Source: Prillingera fragicola
Taxonomy: Eukaryota > Basidiomycota > Tremellomycetes > Trichosporonales > Trichosporonaceae
Direction: 5' to 3'
DNA: 64,000 bases
NCBI GenBank assembly: GCA_002335605.1
Contig: BEDY01000001.1
Coordinates: 1,178,001 to 1,242,000 of the forward strand
The notes under the pieces are model-generated. The model worked only from the letters and a program-made list of their open reading frames with translations, made no database searches and had not been told where the DNA came from. Of the stretch, positions 23,888 through 35,491 are shown piece by piece (position 1 is the stretch's first letter; the number at the start of each line of letters is the position of its first letter). Made by a program: the position numbers and the translations under genes.

Positions 23888-24760
23888 ATGTCCTGGATGA
23901 ACTGGTTTGGAGGGCGCAAGGACACGCGCGAGCAGGCCCGCGACTCGATCGTCGAACTGCGCCAGCAGCTCCTCATGATCGAGAAGAAGGAGGAACACCT
24001 TCAGAAGAAGATTGACGAGGAGATGAAGAAGGCCAGGGCAAATGCTACGACCAACAAGCGAGGTGAGTAGAAAGAGGAACTAGCAGTTCCTGTGTCAAAT
24101 GCCCTACTGCGGCCGGCGGCCATCACCTGCCCCGCCACCCGGTCATCCGAGGTCCACGCCATCAACATGTACTGACATAACAGTTGCCACCGCCGCGCTG
24201 AGGCAGAAGAAGGCGTTTGAGAATGAGCTGGACCGACTGGCAGGAACACGACTCACTCTTGAGACTCAGGTATGCTGATTGCACTCACAACCTTGTGCAT
24301 CGCTGACCTTTGGTCAGGTCAACGCCATCGAGTCGGCCAACCTCAACGCCGAGACTATGGTGGCTATGAAGAAGGGAGCGGATGCGTTGAAGAACATCCA
24401 TACCAACCTGTGCGTACATGCCGCATTTGCACTTCTGACCCTCTCAGCAAGGTGGACAAGGTCGACGCCACGATGGACCAGATCCGGGAGCAGATGGATC
24501 TTACAAACGAGATTTCAGACGCCATCTCCAACCCCGTGGGGATGGGAGCCATGGTCGACGAGGACGAGCTCGAGGCGGAGCTCGAGGCGCTGGAGCAGGA
24601 GGAGCTCGACAGCCGTCTCCAGGGTGCCGACCACGTTCCTGTTCACACCCCCGCTTCGCCCGTCGGTGTCGCCAACGGTCGCGAGCACGCACCAGCTGTT
24701 GCCGACGAGGACGACGAGGAAGCGCAGCTCCGCCAGCTCCAGGCAGAGCTCGCTCAGTAG
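23888..24760 (+). CDS. SNF7: ESCRT-III subunit Snf7/Vps32 (CHMP4)
   Basis: Main polymer-forming ESCRT-III protein for multivesicular body sorting and membrane scission. Four exons: 23888-24062, 24184-24269, 24318-24409, 24448-24760 (221 aa, normal length). The N-terminus MSWMNWFGGRKD supplies the hydrophobic membrane anchor; alpha-1 and alpha-2 are the basic coiled coil (IVELRQQLLMIEKKEEHL, LRQKKAFENELDRL). The acidic C-terminal half holds NPVGMGAMVDEDELEAELEALEQEE. The last residues (EEAQLRQLQAELAQ) fit an autoinhibitory, Vps4-contacting end. Divergent from MAD2, convergent with RLC1. Confidence 0.95.
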
Positions 24761-25268
24761 ATGCTCTAACCTGAGTGTTTGGACTCCGGGTCATGATCCG
24801 AGCAGACGAGCTGCACTCCATGGGCTAGTTCACCATTACTTACAAGACTACTACATCATTATACCTGTTCTCGCCGGTCCCCACGCTCCAGCATACTCGA
24901 GACTTCTGCAGGATCGCCCTCGGGCATGTACTACCACATGTGATGCGATTTATCTCGGTGCAGCGCCAGTGAAGGGAAGGCGGAGTGGCTTTGACGCTTC
25001 CGGCTGATCCCTTTCGCAAGATGCAGGAAGTTGCTGACGAGGTCACCCCTTGAATGTTACTTCAGTATTGAGCTCTTTCAGGTCTCTGCACAGTTATTAG
25101 CTGCCGCCAGAGATGCGCACGAGCTCCTCAGGAGACGCTGCAGATGGCGTGCGGCTCATTGCACTCGAAGCCAGTCGTTTTGCCGGGCATAGCTATACAA
25201 TTTGCATACACATACAGGAGCGGGCACGCGGAAATGATAGAGCACTCTGATGGGGAACGACTAGACAT
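24761..25268. other. Convergent spacer, SNF7 and RLC1 3' UTRs
   Basis: 508 bp between two stop codons. It contains no supported coding region, repeat or RNA gene; it is presumably the two 3' UTRs and terminators. Confidence 0.5.
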
Positions 25269-26140
25269 TTACATGGCGAGCGCCTCGCCCTCTGCATCGC
25301 CGTCGTTGACACGGAGCACCTTTGCCCACTCGACGTAGTTGAAGCGGCCCTGGCGATCGGTGAAAGGGCCGTTGAAGAGGCGGTCAATCTGTTCACATGG
25401 AAAGGGACGTTGGTAAAAACGAAGAAGCTCACTTCAGCCTGTGTCGCCAGAACGCACATGTTAATAGTTACTCACCTCTTCCTCTTTCATCCGGTCACCC
25501 ATCTCAGCCAGATACTTGCGCACCTCCTTGGTGTCGATCCAACCCTTGTCCCCCTCGTCAAAGCAGGCAAAGGCTTCGAGCAGGTCGTACTCAGCGTCCA
25601 GGTGCAACAAGCGCTCGCCCATCATGGTGAGGAATTGGGTAAAGTTGATTCCACCTGGAGCTGGAGCTCCGCCGCGAGGGTGGCTGTTGAGGAGAGAGGA
25701 AATGAGGTCGGGGCGCGGTGTTTGACCTTTAGAGCTTGTCAGTATTGACCTTTGAGAGACAAGCAATTCCGAATAGGCGCGGTTCGTCCGGGAGCGCCAC
25801 GCATCACAGCTTGGACCTAGCCACCGACGATACCGCAACGCTCCCGTTGCCGCGTGCACAACAGCACTCACCAAGATTGGCCAGCATAGTTTTAAGATCT
25901 TCCTCACTGACTCGCCCATCTCCATCTTGGTCAATCATGTTGAACGCTTCCTTGAACTGCTTGACCTGCTGAGGCGTGAAGAGCGTGTAGGCTGCTCCCG
26001 AAGCTTGGCGGTCGATTGGTCCGCGCGAGACCGAAGATGGGAGGCCGTGGCCAAGAGTCGCTACTTTAGACTGCATTGTCAGCTTCGTGTCCCAGAGCCA
26101 TAGAGTTTCTGCAGTGCAGAACAGTGCCGAGACATACCAT
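25269..26140 (-). CDS. RLC1: Myosin II regulatory light chain
   Basis: EF-hand light chain that binds the neck of myosin II and acts in cytokinesis. Four exons: 26140-26138 (the ATG alone), 26070-25872, 25726-25476, 25388-25269 (190 aa). The start codon is followed at once by GTATGT; the next exon continues SKVATLGHGLPSSVSRG, a Ser-rich N-terminus where regulatory light chains are phosphorylated. Diagnostic blocks are QFKEAFNMIDQDGDGRVSEED (intact first EF-hand), INFTQFLTMMGERL, EAFACFDEGDKGWID and FNYVEWAKVL. These match regulatory rather than essential light chains or calmodulin. Without the 67-nt first intron the nearest in-frame ATG (26076) would lie inside the proposed intron. Confidence 0.9.
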
Positions 26141-27444
26141 GGCCGTGATTGTTGTGGTTGATAGTGAGGGGCTATGTTGTGACCACAAATGTCAACAGCG
26201 CGGAAGCAAATATCGCGACTGACTTTGGGTGGCGGACATGTGGCATTGTCCGTGCTGAGTCGCTACCAGTGATGTGTTGCAGATGCATGACCTTGCGCTG
26301 CCCAAGAATACTGCAAACTGATACGCATAGAGTGCACACAGCATGAGTCTGAAATAGCCACCCGTAACTGTTGAACTGTATCCTCCTCAAGCCCTCCTCT
26401 GGGATTATCTGCCACGACCTGAGATGGTGATTCTCCTTTAACCATCCTGTGCCTCAGGCGATTCCTTATGAGGCCTTAGATCCCTTTTTAGGAAGGGCGC
26501 TGACTGTTGCGGTTTGAGAACCACGTCGCCCAATGAGTCTGGCAGCTGGCAGCAGAGCTATAAAGAGCATGCTTGATATCATTCATACGATCACACATTG
26601 GCTTTTCCTTTCGATGGCTATTGAAAGTTTCGCATACGCTTTGTCAGAGAGGCCATTGCTCTTCCACATCTGCTTCATTGACCCAAATCATTCAACTTAC
26701 TCGCCAAGCTCGGACGCCATCTCCCAGCTCCCTAATGACATTGCCAGCAAGGAAGCAGTGGCAGCTTCAGGAACGAGTGTCCTTCACAGGTATCAATTAA
26801 CCGCAGCCCTTAGCTAACCTCAGTAGCTCTCCGCCCCCAGGTCATCATTTCTCTGCACCACAGAGCTGGCACACGAATTACGGCCCAGTCTGCGCAGAGC
26901 GCCCAGCACGAAGCTTCTCCAGGGCACGCCAGTCGATATGGGCCTACGTCGTTGAAGGCGGCCATTTTGGGGAGCTGACCAAATCCCCTCAACGTCAGCA
27001 CCCCGCGCCAAGCCGCCACGAATGCCAATCTTGATTGATACCACCAACGGCGGCCTGCCTGGGACAGGTTGCGCAGTGGAGGCAAGGGTTTGCACAAGAA
27101 AGAAGCCGATCTGGGTTTATCAGTTCCGGATGCATGCGCCGGTGTTGAGATATCAGATAAGCCCGTGGGTGAGTAAAAATCGCCTCCGGCCTCCACTCCT
27201 GGCTAACGCTTTCTGGCTCCTGGGCATGGTCATCGAATTTCATTAAATAACACGAGACGCGCTATACGGGCAGTGTATTGTCTCTATTATTGGCACATTA
27301 TACGCTCTCTATTGCGCTGCGCTATTCAAGCGGCGCAGTGGCGGTGGTCTATCCCAGATCACACTAGATGGTGAGGGTGTGCGTTTGCACTTTTCTGCGA
27401 CCCGCGTTGATTTTGCAGACGCAGGCTTCTCACACTTGCTCCAC
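26141..27444. other. RLC1 promoter side and MFS 3' flank, no gene seen
   Basis: 1.3 kb between two minus-strand genes. Short frames on both strands lack recognisable domains or plausible splice chains. Confidence 0.45.
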
Positions 27445-29334
27445 CTATGCCATCGCAGCCATACCGCCTGGTCCACCGACCTTGAGCATGTTGTGGCTGC
27501 GAATGAAGGCGCCAAATACGAGAGCGAGGCCGAGAGCTGCAAACAGCGGCATGTAGCTCTTGGAGATGGCGAGAATGTATGCCTGGATGACACCGGGCTG
27601 CATCTCCTTGGGAAGCTGGTAGATGGCCGTGGTCGACTGGCGGACCACCTCGAAGGGTGCCTCGGGAGCGTACTCGCGCAGGTACCTGTTGAGGTAGACT
27701 GACTGCACAGTGTTGATGATTCCGACACCGATGGCGGCACCCGTGAGCTGGAAGAACGAAACGACCGAGGTGGCCTGAGGGATCATGTGGGGGCGCCTGG
27801 CAAACTCTGCCTGGGCAGCCAGGATGATGTTTTGGAATGTCAAGCCGATTCCAAAGCCGGAGAGAATCTGGTAGCCGATGATCTTGGCGTCTGAAGTGTT
27901 CTCGCGAATGGTGAAGAGCAGACCGAAACCGACCGCCGAGATGGGAGGGCCAATGAGGAGGAACGGGTAGTAGTAACCGAACTTGGTCACCAGGCCGCCC
28001 GACAGGATAATGGCGAAACAGATGATGATCATGAACGGGATAATGTCGATACCGCTCTTCTGTGCCGAGTGACCGCGACCGGCCTGGTAGAAAAGGGGTA
28101 GCTGGTAGGTTCCGCCAAGCATAGACATCATGAGCATAAAGCTGGCGCCGGAGGCTGCAATGATCGTGCGGTTCTTCATGAGAACGGGAGGAATGAGGGC
28201 GTGGACACCCCAGTAAACCTCCCAGGCAAAGAAAGCAATCACAAGCAAGCCACCCATGACGAAGAGGAGAATGATGCGCCAGTTCTTCCAAGGGTATTGG
28301 TTGCCACCCCACTGAAGCGCGAGGAGGAGACAGGTAACAAACAAGAGAACGAGGGCCGAACCGACCCAGTCCATGAGCTTGAGCGTCTGAAGCAACGTCC
28401 GGCCGGGGCCTGCCTCACCGTGGTGCTCGGGGGCACGCGCGGGGAGCAGGAAGACGACGGCAGCAGCAGCGGCACCACCAAAGGGGAGGCTGTGGAGGTT
28501 AGTTGACATACTCTCAAGACACCGGATTGGACTCACTTGATGTAGAAGCACCACCTCCATGTAAGGCGCTCAGTAAAGACTCCACCAAGGAGAGGCCCAA
28601 TTACGGACGAAACAACAAAGACAAAGCCGAAGCCCGACATGAAGGCTGCGCGCTTCTCGACCTTTGTCACGACGGCAATGACAGCAACAATGGACACGAA
28701 CATGCCCGAGGCGCCCATGCCTTGAATGGCGCGCGCGACGATGAGCATGGTCATGCTGTTCGCGAGAGCGCAAAGGAGTGATCCGACCTCGAACAGGAAT
28801 ACGGCGCCAAGGAGGATGTGCTTGGCCTTGAAGACGGTGAGAAGCTGTCCGACGAGGAGAATAAGACCGCATTGTGTGAGCTGGCGATGGTCAGTGCCGT
28901 CAGTTGAAGGGTGGTCAAAATACTAACGAAGTAAGAGGTGACGATCCAGGCGACGGCGTCGAATCTGCAACGCGTCAGCTCAAGCCCGGACTACAGCTGT
29001 GGCACACTCACGACTTGAACTCTGACACAATGACGGGAATGGCAGTGGAAACAATTGACTGGTCGAGAGCAAACATGAACACTGTGAGCATCAAGGCGAT
29101 GAAAACCAGGCCCAGACGGTACCCGGTGAGCACACCGTCCTGGACATGCTCGGCGGCGGGTTCGCCTTCGGTCACATTCTTTTCATCCTCAACCTTGATG
29201 GAGCTTGGGCCGTCTGCCACCTCGGTCTTTGAAGAGACAGAGCCAGCTTGGGTTGGGGTGGTGGCAGTTCGTGGAAGGCCGTCGCCAGCGGCCAGATTCG
29301 GCGTGTAGGCTTGGTCCTTGTCCATCGTGGACAT
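27445..29334 (-). CDS. MFS transporter, DHA2 (14-TM) drug:proton antiporter type
   Basis: Predicted plasma-membrane proton antiporter; the substrate cannot be told from sequence. Four exons: 29334-29012, 28964-28928, 28880-28537, 28489-27445 (582 aa). A hydrophilic, Ser/Thr-rich N-terminus of about 70 residues precedes about 14 membrane segments. DHA2 signatures are LDQSIVSTAIPVI in TM1, ARAIQGMGASGM, and the antiporter motif [21 protein letters not shown] followed by LPFGG; the last splice junction falls inside YIN-LPF, which supports the model. Residues PPVLMKNRTI and QILSGFGIGLTFQ are also family-typical. Relatives often export toxic compounds or, in clusters, metabolites; no biosynthetic genes lie nearby. 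Confidence 0.9.
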
Positions 29335-30192
29335 TGTAAAGGTGTGTAAAGTAGTTGGAGTTGTGGTAGTTGTCAGTATACAGGAATGAGGGAAAGACCA
29401 GAGGGATGATTATTGTTATACGAGTGGCGTTACTTTTCTGCTGCTCCTGCTGCCGCCGATGTCCAAGCCGAGCTTGCGCGTAAGTGACTGGACTGTGCAC
29501 TCCCCAATGTCCTAACGAGCCGACCCGCCTTGGCCCGAGCTATTCGGATCCGACCCCTCCCTGTCCGGTCGTCCTCTGGGCCGGCCCGGCGGTCATCAAG
29601 TGCGGGAGGCCGACTAGATATTTGGCAGGCAGCCATATGCATGCCTGGGCATGCACACATATCACAGATCACAGAGAGGCGACTGGAGCCGAGACCGGAG
29701 TCAAAACAAGGCAGATTGCCTAAAGACCGTCGGCCAGGCTAGGTAGAACAGCCAAGGCCATGATAGGAATTTGATCTCGGGCACTCGGGCTTCTGCGGGT
29801 GTGATCGATCCCCACCGGTCAGTCCCAACTCTGCGCTACACTTGATACGCACTCGTGCAGACTACAGGAACACGCCTGGAGACAATCAGGGCCAGGAACA
29901 GGAGACGGGCACTTACCCTGGCCGCTACCACACGTCCGCATCTTCCCCTAGGCTGCAAACCCACACCACGCAGATCAGAGCATGTGCTCAGCTAGCGTAA
30001 GGTGACGAGCACAACCACAGCGCGTTACAGATCAGATAGAGGCACAGCTGGGTTCTCGCGGTGCGCGCCGCCAGCTCCTCCGGATTGTACCTGTTACATT
30101 TAGAGCCAGATCCCACCTCGGTCCCTCGGCCATCGGTGGCCAGTCCGTTCGGCGCACAGTCCGCTCAGCTACAATCATCATTGAGCGTTGGC

Positions 30193-30219
30193 GTCATGGC
30201 CGTCATGGCCGTCATGGAT
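30193..30219. repeat. Three tandem copies of a 9-bp unit
   Basis: The unit GTCATGGCC occurs in register; the first two copies are exact and the third ends GTCATGGAT. It lies in the MFS-RAB18 spacer. Function unknown. Confidence 0.6.
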
Positions 30220-30382
30220 CGCTTCTGCCAGCTGCCAGACAGCCGTACCCACCCCTTTCGAGTGGCCTCGTGCAACCGGCCTGACCGGCGCAGCTTAGTT
30301 TGCCCCAACTGGCCTGCCGTTTGTGCACTGAAACCCGTCTTTTCCCGTAGCCCATGCTGCTGTATATGGGATTAGTGATGTC

Positions 30383-30429
30383 TGGCATGAAGCTTTCAGT
30401 GAATCTGTAATTTTGAAAGCTTCATGCCA
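30383..30429. repeat. Perfect 16-bp inverted repeat with 15-bp spacer
   Basis: Left arm TGGCATGAAGCTTTCA (30383-30398) and right arm TGAAAGCTTCATGCCA (30414-30429) are exact reverse complements around an AT-rich 15-bp loop. No target-site duplication is visible, so this is not an evident transposable element. It could be a dimeric regulator site or an RNA hairpin. Confidence 0.8.
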
Positions 30430-31216
30430 AAGACGGGCAACTGGGTCGGGGCGCACCGGTGACTGCCTGGTGACTGCCGAATGGTTCCGACTTGTTTCAC
30501 TTGGGCGTGGTGGCATGTGCTCTGTCATGTCTTGGCATGTGGCACAACGAGATTACAACAGATGCAAAAGCTGTAGTATAATATTTGGTACGCTCATGCT
30601 GTATACCAAAGTCACAACTCCTGTCCTACCCGACACGGACAGTCAGGCGACGCCTAGCGGAGTGCGATGCCGTCCGTGCACGCGACTGTGGGCCGTGTAA
30701 CATGATTGAAACAATAATGCCTGCTTCTAGGATGAGGAGGTACGTGAGGTGACGGAAAGGACACGTCGCAGCACTGCACTACTGTAGCAGTACTGCATAG
30801 CTCAGTCGAGGATTGGGCTGCCGGCCGTTGCCGGTTCTTGTGGCTGCCGCAGTGACCGTCAACTGCGCCAAGGCGGCTAGCCAGCGAGCCGGCCATAGAT
30901 GCCGGCTCCCTCGAGATTAGTTTCACAACGTTATCAGATCTCTCGGGATAGACCTTTCACGTTCCTCTTGAGCCAAAAACTCGCCAAATGCGAACACGAC
31001 GTTCATCACCTGGGGCACGGTGACGCAGCAAGTGGACAGACAGTGATCGCCGCCCCCGCCTTCGTCCCCGCTTTTCACGGAAGCAAAAGCTGAATTTACC
31101 CCACCCAGCCAAGCCCTGTTACGATGATGACAACAAGACGCGCCACCCATCGCTCGCAGTTCAAAGTCGCGTTCTGTCTCCTTTTCCATCTCATACTATC
31201 CCGCCACACACACAAC

Positions 31217-32178
31217 ATGAGCGCAGACCCACAGACACCGCCAGCCAATCTCAAGCTTTTGCTTATCGGCAACTCCAGTGTCGGTGGGTACGCCGACGGC
31301 CTGCCTGAGACCGCTATCACCAGACGAAAACTGACCATCTCTCCAGGCAAGTCATCGTTGCTTCTGCGCTTCACCGACGACGACTTTTTGTCCGAGGAGG
31401 AAACGGCTGCGACTATTGGCGTAGACTTTAAAGTCAAGAGCGTCGAGATTGACGACCGCAAGTACAAGCTCTCCATCTGGGTATGTTGGGTGGTGGCGCG
31501 GCGGCGGTTTATGCCGCCGAAACTGGGCCGGCAGCGACTAACGTGTGCAGGATACGGCTGGCCAGGAGCGTTTCCGGACTCTAACCTCGAGCTACTACCG
31601 CGGTGCACAGGGCGTGATTCTGGGTAAGTGCAGCGTGTGCTTGAGCCGTACATAGAGCCACCGACTGACATTGGCAGTGTACGACGTCTCGCAACGCAGC
31701 ACGTTTGACGAGCTCATCAAGTGGTTCCGCGAGATTGAGACGTACTGTGCCGAGGATGTCGTCAAGATAATCGTTGGCAACAAGGTGGACAAGGTGCGTC
31801 TGACGTTGCGCAGAACCGTTGCCGATTCTAAGCCATCTAGGAGTTCTCGAGGCAGGTCACTACAGAGGAGGGCAAGGCGTTCGCCGACCGTATGGGAACG
31901 CTGTTTGTCGGTGCGTAACTGATCTAGGCATACCGAGGGCGTATCTGACCTTGCAGAATGCTCGGCAAAGACGAACAGCGGCGTGAGCGACGCATTCCAG
32001 GAGCTCGTCCGCCGGGTGAGTGTATCACGAGCCGCCGCGGCTTCAGGCTTCCAATACTGACGTCCAGATTCTCGACACCCCTGCTCTTTGGTCCCGTGGG
32101 CCCCAGCCGGTCCGCAACCCCGGCGCCGTGCAGCTCAACGACGAGAGCTCGGGGTACCTTGGGGGCTGTGCTTGCTAG
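31217..32178 (+). CDS. Rab18-like small GTPase
   Basis: Rab family GTPase; Rab18 acts at ER and lipid-droplet membranes. Seven exons: 31217-31283, 31347-31480, 31551-31623, 31678-31793, 31841-31910, 31957-32015, 32068-32178 (209 aa). All G-box motifs are present: P-loop GNSSVGGKSS (as joined, the family GxxxxGKS), switch [36 protein letters not shown] and ECSAKT. The Rab18 character shows in [36 protein letters not shown] and RILDTPALW. The tail ends Cys-Ala-Cys, a double-prenylation motif, unlike the CaaX end of human Rab18. Ascomycete model yeasts lack this Rab. Confidence 0.9.
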
Positions 32179-32773
32179 TCTGATTAGATTGTCCAGAGAC
32201 CCTTTATCTGCGCGTGCGTCTTTGTCGCGTGGTAAGGGTTGCACTACACTGCCTACCTGCCGGTGCTTGCGCTGCGGCATCGGCCACTGTTTCGTCTCCG
32301 CCTGGACGCTGTCCAGTTGTTGTACACTGCTACTCTGATATCGACATGTCGGCATTCATTTATCAGTAATTTTATGTCCTTAGATGTAGAGATTGATGTA
32401 GAAATTGAGCCTTGAAGTGGTGGGCGACGTGTTGCATGTTTGCGGAGTGCACACTTGCACAGGAGGCTTTGGAAACTGCAGTGCATGACGGCGCGAAGTC
32501 CATGGCCGAAGCAAGGTGGTAGAAGGATCGCCGCCACAAAGTTCTTCCTCGGTCCTGGTAAATGCTGGGCTTTGGGGATCACACACCATGCATTGTGGTC
32601 GCGTTCCACGTCGTATAGTCGCCAGCTCAACGTTCTTTCTTATCAATTGCATGCGATGCCCAGGTGGTCAACCCGGGCATGCACGACGTCACCCAGCAAT
32701 GCTCGACTTTGCCAGCATTTTCGCGCGTCTGCTCCGACGCGCCCGCGTGGTTGGTTGACGTCTTTTACTGAAT
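32179..32773. other. Spacer downstream of RAB18
   Basis: About 600 bp containing the RAB18 3' UTR and distal HSP90 promoter. No coding region, repeat or RNA gene is supported. Confidence 0.45.
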
Positions 32774-32933
32774 CACGTGACCAAGATTCATAAAGATGGA
32801 ATCTTCTAGGGTGGACGGAACAGCCTCCACGGTGTGCCGGTCCTGGGCTGCTGGCTACTCTTTATATTTGCGACTTGTCTCTCTTTCTCTCAATCCGTTT
32901 CGGACACCCCTTAATCCCTTTCACTCTATACTC
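32774..32933 (+). promoter_or_regulatory. HSP90 core promoter with E-box, heat-shock element and TATA-like box
   Basis: A CACGTG box lies at 32774-32779, a GAAnnTTC heat-shock unit at 32799-32806 (GAATCTTC, with a TTC also at 32787-32789), and a TATA-like TTTATATTT at about 32871-32879. Their order and spacing before the proposed transcript start (near 32900) fit a heat-inducible HSP90 promoter. The heat-shock element is short (one clear dyad), so factor binding is inferred. Confidence 0.55.
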
Positions 32934-33315
32934 GTAAGTGTCTAGTCCAGTCCCATTCTCTGGGGACATTGGTGTCGCGCTCGGCCTCTCTCCCACACAC
33001 GCTCGACAGGAGCTACTGGCAGAAAACGACAGTCGAAGAAACCCATTTCGCTGTCTAGCAGGCGTCATCGAATGTTCGGTGCCCGTGCAACGCCAGACAG
33101 TTGAGATGTGTGCTCCACTGTTCCTTCTCTGCCATGCTCAAGCATTGCTGCGGGCTGCATTCTGCTGTGCGACCAAGTGTACTTTAACAGTAGCTTTGAA
33201 ACCTTGCAGAGCCCCCGCACGGTGACTGTGTGTGCTGTCGTTTGAAGCCGACGCGGCTTGCCCCTCTTGGTCTCCTTTTTGGTGACAAAGACGTCTTTGC
33301 TAACATTCTCTCCAG
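32934..33315 (+). other. Probable 5'-UTR intron of HSP90
   Basis: GTAAGT at 32934 follows a C/T-rich transcript start region, and TCTCCAG ending at 33315, preceded by a CTAAC branch site, lies 18 nt before the HSP90 ATG. The 382-nt interval has no coding role. It is far longer than most introns here. Confidence 0.6.
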
Positions 33316-33333
33316 TCTTAAAACCGTCTAATC

Positions 33334-35491
33334 ATGTCTGCCCCCACCGAGACGTTCGGCTTCCAGGCCGAGATTTCGCAGCTGTGAGTAATTTCTGCGA
33401 CCTGGCTTTCGCTATGTTTCGCCTCATGTGGACTCGTACTAATTGCGTAGTCTCGACCTTATCATTAACACCTTCTACTCGAACAAGGAGATTTTCCTTC
33501 GTGAGCTTATCTCGAACGCATCCGATGCTTGCGACAAGCAGCGTTACGCCGCCCTCACCGACCCCTCGGTGATGGACACCGAGAAGGACCTCTACATCCG
33601 CATCACGCCCAACAAGGAGGAGGGCACTCTCACCATCCGTGACACTGGTATCGGTATGACCAAGGCCGACCTTGTCAACAACCTTGGTACAATTGCCAAG
33701 TCGGGCACCAAGGCCTTCATGGAGGCCCTCTCGTCGGGTGCCGACATCTCGATGATCGGTCAGTTCGGTGTTGGTTTCTACTCGTCGTACCTCGTCGCCG
33801 AGCGCGTCCAGGTCACCACCAAGCACAACGACGACGAGCAGTACATTTGGGAGTCGGCCGCCGGTGGAACTTTCACCATTACCGAGGACACTGAGGGCCC
33901 CCGTCTTGGCCGCGGTACCTCGATGAAGCTTTTCATCAAGGACGACCTTAAGGAGTACCTCGAGGACAAGCGCATCCGCGAGATTGTCAAGAAGCACTCC
34001 GAGTTCATCTCGTACCCCATCCAGCTCGTTGTCACCAAGGAGGTTGAGAAGGAGGTCCCCGAGGAGGAGGAGACCAAGGAGGGCGACTCGAAGATTGAGG
34101 AGGTCGAGGACGAGGAGTCTGGCAAGAAGAAGAAGACCAAGACCATCAAGGAGACCACCACCGAGAACGAGGAGCTCAACAAGCAGAAGCCCATCTGGAC
34201 TCGCAACCCTTCGGACGTCACCTCGGAGGAGTACTCGGCCTTCTACAAGTCGATCTCGAACGACTGGGAGGACGACCTTGCCGTCAAGCACTTCTCGGTT
34301 GAGGGCCAGCTTGAGTTCAAGTCGATTCTCTTCATCCCCAAGCGTGCTCCCTTCGACCTCTTCGAGACCAAGAAGAAGCGCCACAACATCAAGCTCTACG
34401 TCCGTCGTGTCTTCATCTCGGAGGACAACGAGGAGCTCATGCCCGAGTACCTCAACTTTGTTGTCGGTGTTGTTGACTCGGAGGACCTCCCCCTCAACAT
34501 CTCGCGTGAGACCCTCCAGCAGAACAAGATCATCAAGGTTATCCGCAAGAACCTCGTCAAGAAGACCATGGACCTCATCTCGGAGATCGCTGAGGACAAG
34601 GAGAACTTCGACAAGTTCTACACTGCCTTCTCGAAGAACCTCAAGCTCGGTATCCATGAGGACGCCGCCAACCGCAACAAGCTTGCCGAGTTCCTCCGCT
34701 TCTACTCGACCAAGTCGGGAGAGGACATGACCTCGTTCAAGGACTACATCACCCGCATGCCCGAGGTCCAGAAGTCGATCTACTACCTTACCGGCGAGTC
34801 GCTCGAGTCGGTTAAGGAGTCGCCCTTCCTTGAGGTCCTCAAGAAGAAGGGCTTCGAGGTCCTTCTCCTCGTCGACCCCATTGACGAGTACGCCGTTACC
34901 CAGCTCAAGGAGTTCGACGGCAAGAAGCTCGTCTGCGTCTCGAAGGAGGGCCTCGAGCTTGAGGAGACCCCCGAGGAGAAGGAGCTCCGCGAGAAGGAGG
35001 CCAAGGAGTTCGAGGACCTCTGCGCCAACATCAAGGAGACTCTTGGTGACAAGGTCGAGAAGGTCGTCGTCTCGAACCGTATCGCCGACTCGCCCTGCGT
35101 TCTCGTTACTGGCCAGTTCGGTTGGTCGTCCAACATGGAGCGTATCATGAAGGCACAGGCCCTCCGTGACTCGTCCATGTCGTCGTACATGGCCTCGAAG
35201 AAGACTCTCGAGATCAACCCCCAGCACCCCATCATGAAGGAGCTCCGCACCAAGGTCGCTGCCGACAAGTCGGACAAGACTGTCCGCGACCTCACCGTCC
35301 TCCTTTACGAGACTGCTCTCCTCACCTCGGGCTTCACCCTCACCCAGCCCCAGGACTTTGCTCAGCGCATCAACCGCATGATCTCGCTCGGTCTCTCGAT
35401 CGACGACGACGCCATGCCCGCTGAGGCTGCCGCTGACGAGTCGGCCCCTGCCCTTGAGGAGGCCGGTGGCTCGATGGAGGAGGTCGACTAA
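33334..35491 (+). CDS. HSP90: Heat shock protein Hsp90
   Basis: Cytosolic ATP-dependent chaperone of kinases, receptors and other clients. Two exons: 33334-33383 and 33451-35491 (696 aa). N-domain ATP-site motifs are ELISNASDA (Asn39), IRDTGIGM (Asp81) and GQFGVGFYS. The charged linker (about residues 210-260) is rich in Glu and Lys. The middle domain has YVRRVFI and [13 protein letters not shown] with the catalytic Arg. The end is MEEVD, the cytosolic TPR-cochaperone anchor. Codon use is extremely biased to C/G-ending triplets, as in highly expressed genes, and leaves a spurious full-length frame on the opposite strand. Promoter and 5'-UTR intron are described separately. Confidence 0.98.

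Larger units (their letters stand above)
29335..31216. other. Divergent 1.9 kb spacer between MFS gene and RAB18
   Basis: No coding region is supported. It carries a strong inverted repeat and a short tandem repeat (separate entries) and a degenerate tRNA A-box-like string near 30798 without a matching B-box. Promoters for both flanking genes must lie here. Confidence 0.5.

Noticed and set aside
30798..30808. A-box-like TAGCTCAGTCG in the MFS-RAB18 spacer
   Set aside because: The downstream GGTTCTTGTGG is a poor B-box and no cloverleaf forms.
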